Shown: one piece after another, positions 1-8,430 of the stretch | Position numbering within the stretch: the stretch's first letter is position 1 | Layout: the number at the start of each line of letters is the position of its first letter | DNA from: Sphingobacteriales bacterium | GTDB lineage: Bacteria; Bacteroidota; Bacteroidia; Chitinophagales; UBA2359 | Length of the DNA stretch: 64,000 bases | Assembly (NCBI GenBank): GCA_016706405.1 | Contig: JADJJT010000003.1 | Span: 1 to 64,000 of the forward strand | Reading direction: 5' to 3' | The notes under the pieces: model-generated | Seen by the model: only the letters and a program-made list of their open reading frames with translations | The model's database searches: none | What the model was told of the DNA's origin: nothing | Translations under genes and position numbers: made by a program

Positions 1-1485
1 TTTAATATAGCCGCTTATAAGCTTCATAGCTTTTTTGAAGAAGAAGAGTTAGACTACAACGACCAAACCATTATCCGGAGAGAAATTACCCCATCCGGAA
101 AATCGAGGGTTTTTATTAACGATACACCTGCCAATTTGGTTTCACTCAAAAAATTATGCGATAAATTAGTCAATTTACACGCACAACACCAAACCTTACA
201 CTTGTACGATGCCAATTATCAACTATTTTTGATTGATATTATGGCAAACCATCAGCCTTTACTGCAAACTTATAAAACGCTTTTTAACGAATGGCAAGCA
301 AATAAGCGCAATTTATCCGGATTAAAAAACGAAAGTAGCCGCTTGCAAAAAGAGCTGGACTATCTTAATTTTCAACTCGAAGAATTTGAAAAAGCTAATT
401 TTACCAATCCGGAGGAACAAACGCTTGCAGAGCAAGAATTGGCGCAGCTAAATAACGCCGAAAATATTCAAAGGGTATTGTTAGAGGCAATAAATTTATT
501 AGAAAATAACGAAGAATTAGCCATCATCCGGATTTTAAGCCAACTGCGCAGTAGCTTTTCAGGCCTAACAAAATTCGGAAAGTCTTACGCCGAAATTCAA
601 CAACGCCTTGAAAATACTATTTATGAATTGCGCGACTTAAACAGCGAAATCAGTAACTTAGAAAACGCAGTTTTACACGACCCTCAACGTGCCGAAGAGC
701 TTACCCAGCGTTTAAATACTATTTACCGACTACAAAAAAAACACGGCGTAAACACATTGGCCGATTTAATGGCTATCGAAGTTGGCTTGGCTGCACAAAA
801 ACTTACTGCCAGCAATGTCGAGCAAAATATTGCCCAATTAGAGCAAACTATTGCTGCCAACCATAAAAAAGTTTTAGAAACAGCACAGCTAATATCGAAA
901 CAACGGCAAGCCCAAATTCCCATTTTACAAAATCATATTAGCCAAATGTTAGCCCGTGTTGGTATGCCCGATGCGCAATTGCTTGCACAGCTTACCGCCA
1001 ACGAAAACCATCCTACGGCTAATGGTATTGACGAGGTTGATTTGCTTTTTGCCGCCAATAAAGGCAGCGCACCCAACGAGTTGCGCAAAGTGGCATCGGG
1101 CGGCGAGCTTTCACGGTTAATGCTTTGCCTTCAAACGCTTATTGCCAAGCATACAGCGTTGCCAACTTTAATATTTGATGAAATAGACACGGGTATTTCG
1201 GGCGAGGTAGCATTAAAAGTTGGGCGGGTTATGCACGAGTTAGGCATGCAGCACCAAGTTTTATGTATTACCCATTTGCCCCAAATTGCCAGTATGGGGC
1301 AGGCACATTTATTAGTGCACAAAGAAGTTATAAACAACCGCACTTACACCCGTATGCGACCTATAAAAGGTGAGGATCGCATTATTGAAATTGCCAAAAT
1401 GTTAAGCGGCGACCCACCCCCCGAAAGCGCAAAAGAAAACGCCAAAGCCTTGTTGCAAAATGGACTATTAACAAAGGACAATTAA
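1..1485 (+). CDS. recN: DNA repair ATPase RecN, 5'-truncated
   Basis: RecN is an SMC-like ATPase that acts in double-strand-break repair. The reading frame is open from base 1, so the N-terminal Walker A half lies outside the window and about 494 codons remain. Visible features are a long central coiled coil rich in Gln, Glu and Leu (roughly the middle 300 residues), then the ABC signature GGELSRLML near base 1100, Walker B with PTLIFDEIDTGISG near 1165-1205, and the His-switch region VLCITHLPQIA. These are diagnostic for RecN rather than other SMC proteins. The stop is TAA at 1483. An internal TTG at 136 is not the true start, because upstream codons still match RecN (a DxxxIRRxI-like stretch followed by RVFIND). 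The next gene lies on the other strand. Confidence 0.95.
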   Translation, partial: FNIAAYKLHSFFEEEELDYNDQTIIRREITPSGKSRVFINDTPANLVSLKKLCDKLVNLHAQHQTLHLYDANYQLFLIDIMANHQPLLQTYKTLFNEWQANKRNLSGLKNESSRLQKELDYLNFQLEEFEKANFTNPEEQTLAEQELAQLNNAENIQRVLLEAINLLENNEELAIIRILSQLRSSFSGLTKFGKSYAEIQQRLENTIYELRDLNSEISNLENAVLHDPQRAEELTQRLNTIYRLQKKHGVNTLADLMAIEVGLAAQKLTASNVEQNIAQLEQTIAANHKKVLETAQLISKQRQAQIPILQNHISQMLARVGMPDAQLLAQLTANENHPTANGIDEVDLLFAANKGSAPNELRKVASGGELSRLMLCLQTLIAKHTALPTLIFDEIDTGISGEVALKVGRVMHELGMQHQVLCITHLPQIASMGQAHLLVHKEVINNRTYTRMRPIKGEDRIIEIAKMLSGDPPPESAKENAKALLQNGLLTKDN

Positions 1486-1535
1486 TAATTTGTTTGTGGC
1501 AATTCTGATATATGGTCTTTAGTTGTAATTATAGC

Positions 1536-1955
1536 TTATTTTAAAAAGCATAACTTAGAAAGTAATTGCCTCAATTTTTGATAATCATCGTTGGTGAGTT
1601 GTTTTTTGTACAAGGCTTCTAACTCTACAACTGCTATATCTGCTGCCATTACCGCTTGTTTTCCTTTTGTGGTTAATGTTACCAAATAAGCGCGTTTGTC
1701 TGTGTGGTGGTTAATTTTTTTAACGTAGCCCAACTCTTCAACTTCTTTTATCAATTGGCTCATAAACTGCTTGCTTACCTTTGCTCTTTTTGCAAGTTCA
1801 ACCAACAAACTTCCTTTTTCTCTATCAATAAAGGCAAAAACTTTACCGTGAACGGGTCTTATATCTTTATATCCAGAATTATGTAGTCCCTCAATCAACT
1901 TATCTTGCCCAAGAGAGAAAGCAATTTGGAGTAATGCTAATGTATTTGTGTTCAT
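1536..1955 (-). CDS. MarR-family transcriptional regulator
   Basis: A 139-residue winged-helix regulator starting at MNTNTLALLQ. The HTH (LAKRAKVSKQFMSQLIKEVEELG) is followed by a wing containing TDKRAYLVTLTTKG, the typical MarR 'D-x-R' wing. I prefer the ATG at 1955 over a TTG four codons upstream, because that TTG lies inside a perfect TAnnTTTG promoter box (1965-1972), which makes the mRNA nearly leaderless. The gene diverges from a DUF418 membrane-protein gene, and a perfect palindrome sits between the two promoters, so the regulator probably controls itself and its neighbour. The ligand cannot be inferred; MarR proteins often respond to phenolics or oxidants. Confidence 0.88.
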   Translation of the reverse strand: MNTNTLALLQIAFSLGQDKLIEGLHNSGYKDIRPVHGKVFAFIDREKGSLLVELAKRAKVSKQFMSQLIKEVEELGYVKKINHHTDKRAYLVTLTTKGKQAVMAADIAVVELEALYKKQLTNDDYQKLRQLLSKLCFLK

Positions 1956-1961
1956 AATTTT

Positions 1962-1992
1962 TTGCAAATATAGTAAACTTGCCTTACTTTTG
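1962..1992 (+). promoter_or_regulatory. Bacteroidota-type promoter for the DUF418 gene
   Basis: TTG at 1962-1964, a 20-bp spacer, then TACTTTTG at 1985-1992, which fits the Bacteroidota -33/-7 pattern (TTG ... TAnnTTTG). It would start transcription near 1999, about 40 nt before the ATG at 2038. The oppositely directed TATATTTG box of the MarR gene (1965-1972) lies inside this spacer, so the two promoters overlap face to face. Confidence 0.6.
1965..1972 (-). promoter_or_regulatory. -7 box of the MarR gene
   Basis: The complement reads TATATTTG, a perfect TAnnTTTG match, ending 10 nt before the preferred ATG of the MarR gene (1955). This implies a very short leader and rules out the upstream TTG as a start. 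Confidence 0.55.
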
Positions 1993-1994
1993 TG

Positions 1995-2009
1995 GTCAAG
2001 TTACTTGAC
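1995..2009. promoter_or_regulatory. Palindromic operator, probable MarR site
   Basis: GTCAAGT-T-ACTTGAC is a perfect 7-bp inverted repeat around one central base. It covers the predicted transcription start of the DUF418 gene and lies just upstream of the MarR promoter. Size and symmetry fit a MarR-dimer site. Assigning it to the adjacent regulator is inference from position. Confidence 0.55.
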
Positions 2010-2010
2010 T

Positions 2011-2035
2011 AAATTAAATTAAATTAAATTAAATC
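2011..2035. repeat. AAATT pentanucleotide microsatellite in a 5' leader
   Basis: Four exact AAATT units (2011-2030) followed by AAATC, ending two bases before the ATG at 2038. A change in unit number would alter the leader length of the DUF418 gene by 5 nt per unit. Confidence 0.7.
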
Positions 2036-2234
2036 AAATGCAACCAATCACAAAATCAGAACGCATCATACTTATTGATGCCTTAAGAGGATTTGCCTTA
2101 TTAGGTATTTTAATAGTAAACTGGATGATTATATCATGGCCACAAATATGGGCCGATATGCTTAAAGTGGAAATATGGTCTTCTACTTTAGACAAAGGAG
2201 TTCTTTGGGTCATACATTTTTTATTTGAGTTTAA

Positions 2235-3162
2235 GAGACTGTCTAAAAATTAAAAATTGGCATGCCAGTCCTAAAAATTGATAGGAAAAAAGTTATTAAA
2301 AGAGATGTGAATAAAAGACTATCAGTTTGACGTTTAAATAATAATTCATAGCTTTATGAAAATCAAACACATAAAGTAAAATGAAAACCTACCCAAGCAG
2401 TCTCACCGATAGTCAATGGAGTGCAATATTAGGCATTTTAGACGACAAACGGAAACGAAAACACAGTTTAAGAGAAATTTTTAATGCGCTGTTCTATTTG
2501 CTTAAAACTGGCTGTCAATGGCGCATGCTGCCGTTCCATTTTCCGTCATGGAAGCTTGTTTACTACTATTTTACCAAGTGGAAGAAGGATGGGACGATAG
2601 AACTCATCCATGAAATACTCAGGGATAAGACTCGAAAGCAAGCAGGCAGGGCTTCATCGCCAAGTGTTGGTATAATTGATAGCCAGAGCGTAAAGACAAC
2701 AAGCGTCGGAGGCTTGTGCAGAGGGATTGACGGGGGTAAAAAGTTAAAGGCAGAAAGCGGCATATTATTGTAGATACAATGGGACTACTTTTAGCGGTTG
2801 TGGTTCATGCGGCAAATGAGCATGACAGTAAATCAGCCCCAATGGTTATAGCTGACCTCAGAGGCAGGTTTTGCAGATTGGTAAAGATAGTAGCTGATGG
2901 CGGGTATAGAGGCGAGTTAATTGAAAATACCCGCAAAACGTTTGGGTGGGTGGTTGAGGTTGTAAGTAGATCGAATACAGCCTCGAAATTCGAAGTATTG
3001 CCAAAAAGATGGATTGTTGAAAGAACTTTTGCATTGCTCGAAAGCTATCGAAGATTGAGTAAAGACTTTGAGTTCCAAACCGAAACGAGCCAGACAATGA
3101 TCCAACTTGCCATGATAAAATTGATGCTTAATAGAATTAGAAAATAAAATTTAGACAGGCTC
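2235..3162 (+). mobile_element. IS5-family (IS427-like) element, copy 1, inactive
   Basis: A 928-bp element bounded by imperfect terminal inverted repeats: GAGACTGTCTAAA at the left, and the complement of TTTAGACAGGCTC at the right (one mismatch). It is flanked by a TAA target duplication (2232-2234 and 3163-3165), the TNA target typical of the IS427 group. By my reading it differs from copy 2 (5728-6656) at two positions: one A missing from an A6 run (2738-2742) and T for G at 3035. It interrupts the DUF418 gene. Confidence 0.92.
2381..3147 (+). pseudogene. Frameshifted IS5-family transposase (copy 1)
   Basis: Same gene as the intact 255-residue transposase in copy 2. Loss of one A at 2738-2742 (AAAAA instead of AAAAAA) shifts the frame after about residue 121 and ends the first part at 2773; the rest is open from 2779 to 3147. 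In addition, the near-invariant Trp of the ERTFAW motif is Leu here (TTG at 3034). The first catalytic Asp is in the first part; the second Asp and the Glu are in the second. Some IS427 elements make a fusion protein by programmed frameshifting at an A run, but the intact sister copy and the lost Trp argue for decay. Confidence 0.85.
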
Positions 3163-4180
3163 TAAGTTTTTCTCGTTATTTTCATTTTTATTTGGAATCG
3201 GCTTCTCGGTTCAATATTTAAAGGCAAAAACAACAGGCAGTAATTTTACTGTTTATTATTTAAAGCGACAACTCACTTTACTGGTGATTGGCATTTTTCA
3301 TGCTTTGCTTTTGTGGCCAGGAGATTTTCTTGTTTTATATGCAATTCAGGGACTATTGCTTTTACTTTTTAGAAAGGCACAACCTAAAACAATTCTCATA
3401 TTCTCAATAATATTTTTTTTAATTCCTATTTTACTTACACTAACCTTTTATCTTGCTGTTGCAAACGATGCTAGTTTGATGTCTCAATTGCAAAATGATT
3501 TTAAGAATATTATCACTCCCGATTTAATTCAGCACAACGAAAAAAGCTACTCAATTTACCCATCCGGAAATTTTATCGATGTTTTTGTAATGAGGATGGA
3601 TGATACTCTTCGCTTTTACCAGTCATTGCCCTTTTGGTGGTGGAACAGTTTTGCAATGTTTTTGTTAGGACTATATGCAGGCAAAAAACAATACTTCCAA
3701 CGAATTGAAGAGTTAAAATCAAAAATAAAATATATATTTTACTTGTCGGGCATTTTGGGCATTACCGGTAATATTGTGTTTGTTTGGGCTTATTTTCATC
3801 AAAATTTATTTGTTCCTAATATTTATAATGTTATTAATTCGATATTTCATTTTATAGCTGTACCAACAATGACAATTTTTTACATTACCGGCATCTATTT
3901 ACTCTCTAAAGTTAGGGTAGGGGAAGTAATCGTCGAACTTCTTGCTCCTATGGGAAAAATTGCCTTGACCAATTATGTAATGCAATCACTATTTTGTAAC
4001 ATTCTGCTGTTTGGTTTCGGTTTTGGACTTTATGGAAAAATATCACCTTCAGAAGGCTTAGTATTTTGTATTTTAATATGGTTAATCCAAATGCTATTAA
4101 GTAATTGGTATGTTAAGCGATATTCTTTGGGTCCACTTGAATATTTATGGCGCAAAGCAGCGTATAAAAAAATATTTTAA

Positions 4181-4575
4181 GGCTGAAAATTAGACGTAAA
4201 TTTAACTCTAATCTACCAATAAGAAGCAATATCGCTCAGCATTGTTTCATTATGAGGCTGATGGGTTTCTAAATATTGAGGTTTTAAACGAACTTTTGTC
4301 TCTTTTATTATCTGTAGATTTGATAATTTTCTCGGGCTGTTTTTTTATCAGTTTTTCGGGCAATGCGAGTCCTGAGCATAATACAAGATTCCAATTTCCG
4401 GACTTTCGCCTTATGAATGTCATCTGGAATTATTAAACCCCAAAAAAAATCTCCTAAAGCATCTGTATATGAAACTTAAGACCTAAATTTGTAATAAGTT
4501 AAGCATTATTAGGCAAACTGCACTTAGCAGCCAAGCTTAAACGAGAGTTTAAATTTATATTAATAACTTACAATT
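4181..4575. other. 395-bp gap, no convincing gene
   Basis: Between the DUF418 pseudogene and the metallo-hydrolase. A 64-codon open frame (4242-4436) has no recognisable features and looks incidental. A TAAATTTG box at 4484-4491 could be the -7 element of the downstream gene (leader about 80 nt), though no TTG lies at a good distance upstream. The pentamer-rich A/T composition resembles ordinary intergenic DNA of the window. Confidence 0.5.
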
Positions 4576-5565
4576 ATGAAGTCGAGTATTATTTTGAGTT
4601 TCCTTTTATTTGCCTTCTTAAACCTATGCAACAAAACCGCGGATAAAAAAAATTCCGAAGTTAAAGAGGCAACAATAACCAACCTTTATGACGCTTTTGG
4701 AAAGGACACTATACTTACAAAAGATTTTGGCTTTTCTTGTATTACAAAATATAAAGGGAAGACAATTTTATTCGATGCTGGCAGCAACGCTGACATTTTT
4801 AAAGAAAATACAACTAATCTTGGAATTGATCTTTCAAAGGTTGACATCGTAATAGTGTCTCACGGCCACTTTGACCACTTAAACGGGCTTGACTATGTTT
4901 TAAAAATAAATCCGAAAGTTAAAATCTATTTTCCCTATGACATCTTTTGGGGAGCTCCCGTTCCGTTCGACGCAACAGGGCAAGAAACAGCAATAAAGGA
5001 CTCTTTACCGACTTATATGCAATACTTTGATGGGGGCAACACTAAATTTTCCATCAATCAATCCGGACGATTTTGGAACGCTAACATTGAATTTGTAAAG
5101 ACATCCAAAGAAATTTTACCCGGACTTTATATTATTGCAACAAGTTCACAGTTTATGGGGTACTTTTCGTGTTATCCGGGCAAAAGCTTTGTTGAAGGGC
5201 AATTTGAGCACAATCAAGACGCTTGCAAAAACACTAACCTTCCCGAACTTTCTCTTTCAATGAAAACAAATCAAGGGCAAATTCTAATTGTAGGTTGTTC
5301 TCATTCAGGCGTTGAAAACATTGCAAAGCAAACTCAAATCGTTACAGCAGATAAAATAGAATTGATTTATGGGGGCTTCCACATGATTCCTTTTGACCGA
5401 AAACAAACTGTGCAATTAGTTGACATGTTAAAAAATGAGTTAAAGGTTCGTCGAGTTGCGCCAGCACACTGCACGGGGCATCTTGCTTTTAAAATATTAA
5501 ATGATATTTATAAAACTGATTATTTGTATGCAGGACTTGGGTCAACAGTTTTTTTTAAGAATTAA
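4576..5565 (+). CDS. MBL-fold metallo-hydrolase lipoprotein (COG1237-like)
   Basis: A 329-residue exported metallo-beta-lactamase-fold protein. The N-terminus is a lipoprotein signal with lipobox LNLC (Cys18), so it is probably membrane anchored. Metal-ligand motifs are HGHFDH (near residue 96), GCSHSG (near 235), a GGFHM segment and a C-terminal APAHCTGH. The arrangement and the short GCSHSG motif match COG1237, a group often labelled dihydropterin-ribofuranosylaminobenzene 5'-phosphate synthase. That name comes from archaeal relatives and probably does not describe this bacterial lipoprotein; hydrolase activity on an unknown substrate is all I can support. The gene lies between two IS copies and has no operon partner. 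Confidence 0.82.
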   Translation: MKSSIILSFLLFAFLNLCNKTADKKNSEVKEATITNLYDAFGKDTILTKDFGFSCITKYKGKTILFDAGSNADIFKENTTNLGIDLSKVDIVIVSHGHFDHLNGLDYVLKINPKVKIYFPYDIFWGAPVPFDATGQETAIKDSLPTYMQYFDGGNTKFSINQSGRFWNANIEFVKTSKEILPGLYIIATSSQFMGYFSCYPGKSFVEGQFEHNQDACKNTNLPELSLSMKTNQGQILIVGCSHSGVENIAKQTQIVTADKIELIYGGFHMIPFDRKQTVQLVDMLKNELKVRRVAPAHCTGHLAFKILNDIYKTDYLYAGLGSTVFFKN

Positions 5566-5727
5566 ACAGAAAGTTTACTTCAAGACAGTACAAACTAAGT
5601 TCCAAGCCCTATAATATGCAATCTGTTTACAAATCCATAATTTACAACAAACATAGGTAGTATGTCTCAAGGCCATTGCTAAGGTTTGCCTCCTATTTTA
5701 ATGTATTTTATTATTAATGAACATTAA

Positions 5728-6656
5728 GAGACTGTCTAAAAATTAAAAATTGGCATGCCAGTCCTAAAAATTGATAGGAAAAAAGTTATTAAAAGAGATG
5801 TGAATAAAAGACTATCAGTTTGACGTTTAAATAATAATTCATAGCTTTATGAAAATCAAACACATAAAGTAAAATGAAAACCTACCCAAGCAGTCTCACC
5901 GATAGTCAATGGAGTGCAATATTAGGCATTTTAGACGACAAACGGAAACGAAAACACAGTTTAAGAGAAATTTTTAATGCGCTGTTCTATTTGCTTAAAA
6001 CTGGCTGTCAATGGCGCATGCTGCCGTTCCATTTTCCGTCATGGAAGCTTGTTTACTACTATTTTACCAAGTGGAAGAAGGATGGGACGATAGAACTCAT
6101 CCATGAAATACTCAGGGATAAGACTCGAAAGCAAGCAGGCAGGGCTTCATCGCCAAGTGTTGGTATAATTGATAGCCAGAGCGTAAAGACAACAAGCGTC
6201 GGAGGCTTGTGCAGAGGGATTGACGGGGGTAAAAAAGTTAAAGGCAGAAAGCGGCATATTATTGTAGATACAATGGGACTACTTTTAGCGGTTGTGGTTC
6301 ATGCGGCAAATGAGCATGACAGTAAATCAGCCCCAATGGTTATAGCTGACCTCAGAGGCAGGTTTTGCAGATTGGTAAAGATAGTAGCTGATGGCGGGTA
6401 TAGAGGCGAGTTAATTGAAAATACCCGCAAAACGTTTGGGTGGGTGGTTGAGGTTGTAAGTAGATCGAATACAGCCTCGAAATTCGAAGTATTGCCAAAA
6501 AGATGGATTGTTGAAAGAACTTTTGCATGGCTCGAAAGCTATCGAAGATTGAGTAAAGACTTTGAGTTCCAAACCGAAACGAGCCAGACAATGATCCAAC
6601 TTGCCATGATAAAATTGATGCTTAATAGAATTAGAAAATAAAATTTAGACAGGCTC
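5728..6656 (+). mobile_element. IS5-family (IS427-like) element, copy 2, intact
   Basis: A 929-bp element with the same ends as copy 1 (GAGACTGTCTAAA ... TTTAGACAGGCTC) and a TAA duplication at 5725-5727 and 6657-6659. It carries a full-length transposase and is inserted in intergenic DNA upstream of miaA. Near-identity with copy 1 in the same orientation indicates very recent transposition. Confidence 0.93.
5874..6641 (+). CDS. IS5-family transposase
   Basis: A 255-residue DDE transposase. The N-terminal DUF4096-like DNA-binding part includes LTDSQWSAIL and GCQWRMLP. Predicted catalytic residues are Asp100 (GIIDSQSVKT), Asp173 (IVADGGYRG) and Glu214 (IVERTFAWLESYRRL), the typical IS5/IS427 triad with the Y-(2)-R-(3)-E-like C-terminal signature. 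Start is ATG at 5874, 146 bp inside the element. The A6 run at 6231-6236 keeps the single frame open, whereas copy 1 has lost one A there. Probably functional. Confidence 0.93.
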   Translation: MKTYPSSLTDSQWSAILGILDDKRKRKHSLREIFNALFYLLKTGCQWRMLPFHFPSWKLVYYYFTKWKKDGTIELIHEILRDKTRKQAGRASSPSVGIIDSQSVKTTSVGGLCRGIDGGKKVKGRKRHIIVDTMGLLLAVVVHAANEHDSKSAPMVIADLRGRFCRLVKIVADGGYRGELIENTRKTFGWVVEVVSRSNTASKFEVLPKRWIVERTFAWLESYRRLSKDFEFQTETSQTMIQLAMIKLMLNRIRK

Positions 6657-6710
6657 TAATTTATCGTTGGTATTTTTTACTCCCACAGACTAAAAAAATC
6701 AAATAAGTTT

Positions 6711-6718
6711 TAACTTTG
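6711..6718 (+). promoter_or_regulatory. Putative -7 box upstream of miaA
   Basis: TAACTTTG fits TAnnTTTG, about 76 nt before the GTG start of miaA and 50 bp to the right of the IS end. No well-placed TTG -33 element is visible, so confidence is low. Confidence 0.35.
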
Positions 6719-6793
6719 GTGTTTATACTACAAATATACACAATTAAGCAAAAATGAAAGATATTTGTATTATAATAAAATTAAGTTGTAATT

Positions 6794-7750
6794 GTGAGCG
6801 AAGAAAGTGAAAAAATTAAGCCTTTGTTAGTAGTAATTGTAGGCCCTACCGCAGTTGGAAAAACAGCAATGGCTATTTCGTTGGCTAAATTGTGGAAAAC
6901 CGAAATTGTATCGGCAGATAGTCGCCAATTTTACCGCGAAATGTCTATTGGAACAGCCAAACCAAATCCAGCCGAATTAAGCGAAGTAAAGCACCATTTT
7001 ATTAACGCATTGTCGGTAAACAATATTTATACAGTTGGCGATTATGAGCGCGATGCTATTAATTTGCTTAAAGATTTATTTGCCCGGCACAAAATTGTTT
7101 TGATGGTTGGAGGTTCGGGTTTCTTTGTTAAAGCTGTTTGCGAAGGTCTTGACGAGTTCACCAATATTCCGGATGAATTACGGCAGCAAATCAGGCATCA
7201 GTATGAAACAAACGGCCTTGTTTGGCTTCAAAACCAAATTGCCCAACTCGACCCGCTTTATTACAAGGTGGTTGACAAGCAAAATCCCCGCCGGCTGTTG
7301 CGCGCCTTAGAAGTGGGCCTGGCAACTGGGCAGCCATATTCACAGTCATTAAATTTACAAAAGCATATTAAAAATAAATCACAGCGTTTTTTTGATGTGT
7401 GCTATATTGGCCTAAATATGCCGCGCGAAGCATTATATAACCGAATAAATTTGCGGGTAGATGCCATGTTACAAGATGGGCTGCTTGAGGAGGCAAAAAA
7501 ATTATATCCGGAATATGCACAGTTGCCAGCCTTACAAACGGTGGGTTACACCGAACTGTTTGACTATTTTGCCAATAAAACCGATTTTCAAACAGCTGTT
7601 GAGCTAATTAAACAGCACAGCCGTAATTATGCCAAACGGCAAATTACCTGGTTTAATAAAGTTGAAGGCCTCACTTGGTTTTCTCCGGAAGAACTAGAAA
7701 AAGTAATTGCGCACGTACAATCTTATTTGCAAGCAAATAAAAATAAGTAA
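6794..7750 (+). CDS. miaA: tRNA dimethylallyltransferase MiaA
   Basis: Transfers a dimethylallyl group to A37 of tRNAs reading UNN codons. The 318-residue protein has the P-loop GPTAVGKTAMA (near residue 17), then SADSRQFYREMSIGTAKP, the MiaA-specific Asp/Ser substrate loop, GGSGFFVKAV and the C-terminal QTVGYTELFDY and RNYAKRQITWF motifs. The start is GTG at 6794: the frame has a TAA stop four codons upstream and no ATG between. Length is normal for the family. It runs towards the adenosyltransferase remnant on the opposite strand, with no hairpin terminator visible between them. Confidence 0.95.
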   Translation: MSEESEKIKPLLVVIVGPTAVGKTAMAISLAKLWKTEIVSADSRQFYREMSIGTAKPNPAELSEVKHHFINALSVNNIYTVGDYERDAINLLKDLFARHKIVLMVGGSGFFVKAVCEGLDEFTNIPDELRQQIRHQYETNGLVWLQNQIAQLDPLYYKVVDKQNPRRLLRALEVGLATGQPYSQSLNLQKHIKNKSQRFFDVCYIGLNMPREALYNRINLRVDAMLQDGLLEEAKKLYPEYAQLPALQTVGYTELFDYFANKTDFQTAVELIKQHSRNYAKRQITWFNKVEGLTWFSPEELEKVIAHVQSYLQANKNK

Positions 7751-7768
7751 TAGTTCAATTATTTTGAT

Positions 7769-8321
7769 TTATTGCCTTGTTATCCAAGGAGTTTCGGGGG
7801 TATTTGTTGTGTGGGCAATATACCTTGCAAGGGTAAACAAATAATCGGAAAGGCGGTTTAGGTATTCGATTACCAAAGGCTCAACGGGCTCGTGGGCGGC
7901 AAGGGCAACTGTGTTGCGTTCGGCGCGACGGCATACGCAACGGGCAATATGGCAGGTGGCAATTGCCGAACTTCCGGCAGGGAGTATAAAATTGCGTAAG
8001 GGGGGCAATTCAGCATCCATGGAGTCAATTTGTTTTTCGAGGTAAGTAATGTCCACGGGGTTTAACGGGTTTGTGCTTACTTTTTGTCCTTTATCTGGAT
8101 TGGTCGCCAACAAAGCACCTACTACAAAAAGGGTATTTTGAATGGTGTTTAGTGTTGATTTTTGGACAGAATCGTTTGGCAAACTGTGAAGAACCAAGCC
8201 AACAAAAGAATTTAGTTCATCAACTGTTCCGTAGGCTTCTATCCGGATATGAGCTTTTGATACCCTGCCTCCGCCAAAAAGTAAGGTGCTGCCATCATCT
8301 CCGTTTTGTGTATATTTTCAT
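7769..8321 (-). pseudogene. PduO-type cob(I)alamin adenosyltransferase, frameshifted near the start
   Basis: The body of the protein is intact: RIEAYGTVDELNSFVG, then the signature FILPAGSSAIATCHIARCVCRRAER and a C-terminal LNRLSDYLFTLARY, as in PduO/MMAB enzymes that make adenosylcobalamin. The N-terminus MKIYTK begins at an ATG at 8321, but the ATP-binding loop (GDDGSTLLFGGGRVSK) follows in another frame. Compared with the family pattern TKTGDDG, two nucleotides are missing in ACAAAACGGA (about 8299-8308). The correct frame upstream ends at a TGA inside the old start, so without the shift the first usable start is a TTG at 8197, after the nucleotide-binding residues. Either a real pseudogene or an assembly error. 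Confidence 0.8.
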
Positions 8322-8382
8322 TCGTTAATTCTCAATATATTTAAGGTTTAAAATATCGTTTAAAAAGTTCACAAAATAGGAA

Positions 8383-8390
8383 TAAATTTG
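8383..8390 (+). promoter_or_regulatory. -7 box of the glycosyltransferase gene
   Basis: TAAATTTG, a perfect TAnnTTTG match, 41-50 nt before the candidate starts of the following gene. Confidence 0.45.
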
Positions 8391-8430
8391 CAGTTTAAAG
8401 TACGACAAATGATTTGCGCTTGTTTAGGGT

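Larger units (their letters stand above)
2038..4180 (+). pseudogene. DUF418 (YeiB-like) membrane protein gene interrupted by an IS
   Basis: The product was a multi-spanning inner-membrane protein of the DUF418/YeiB family. The first fragment starts at 2038 with the family N-terminus (IDALRGFALLGILIVN) and reads through FLFEFK into the IS, stopping at 2253. The second part resumes at 3163 with FFSLFSFLFGIGF and continues to TAA at 4180, ending in the DUF418 motif GPLEYLWR. Removing bases 2235-3162 and one copy of the TAA duplication restores an uninterrupted frame (FLFEFKFFSLFSFLFGIGF), so the gene was intact when the element landed. The downstream fragment has in-frame starts but lacks the first membrane segments. 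Substrate and role are unknown; control by the divergent MarR gene is likely. Confidence 0.9.

Noticed and set aside
4242..4436. Short 64-codon open frame after the DUF418 pseudogene
   Set aside because: No start signal, no family feature; composition like intergenic DNA.
2235..6656. Composite transposon formed by the two IS5-type copies with the hydrolase gene between
   Set aside because: Copy 1 interrupts the DUF418 gene with its own TAA duplication, and the gene frame continues exactly on its right side. So copy 1 inserted alone and the DNA between the copies is ancestral.
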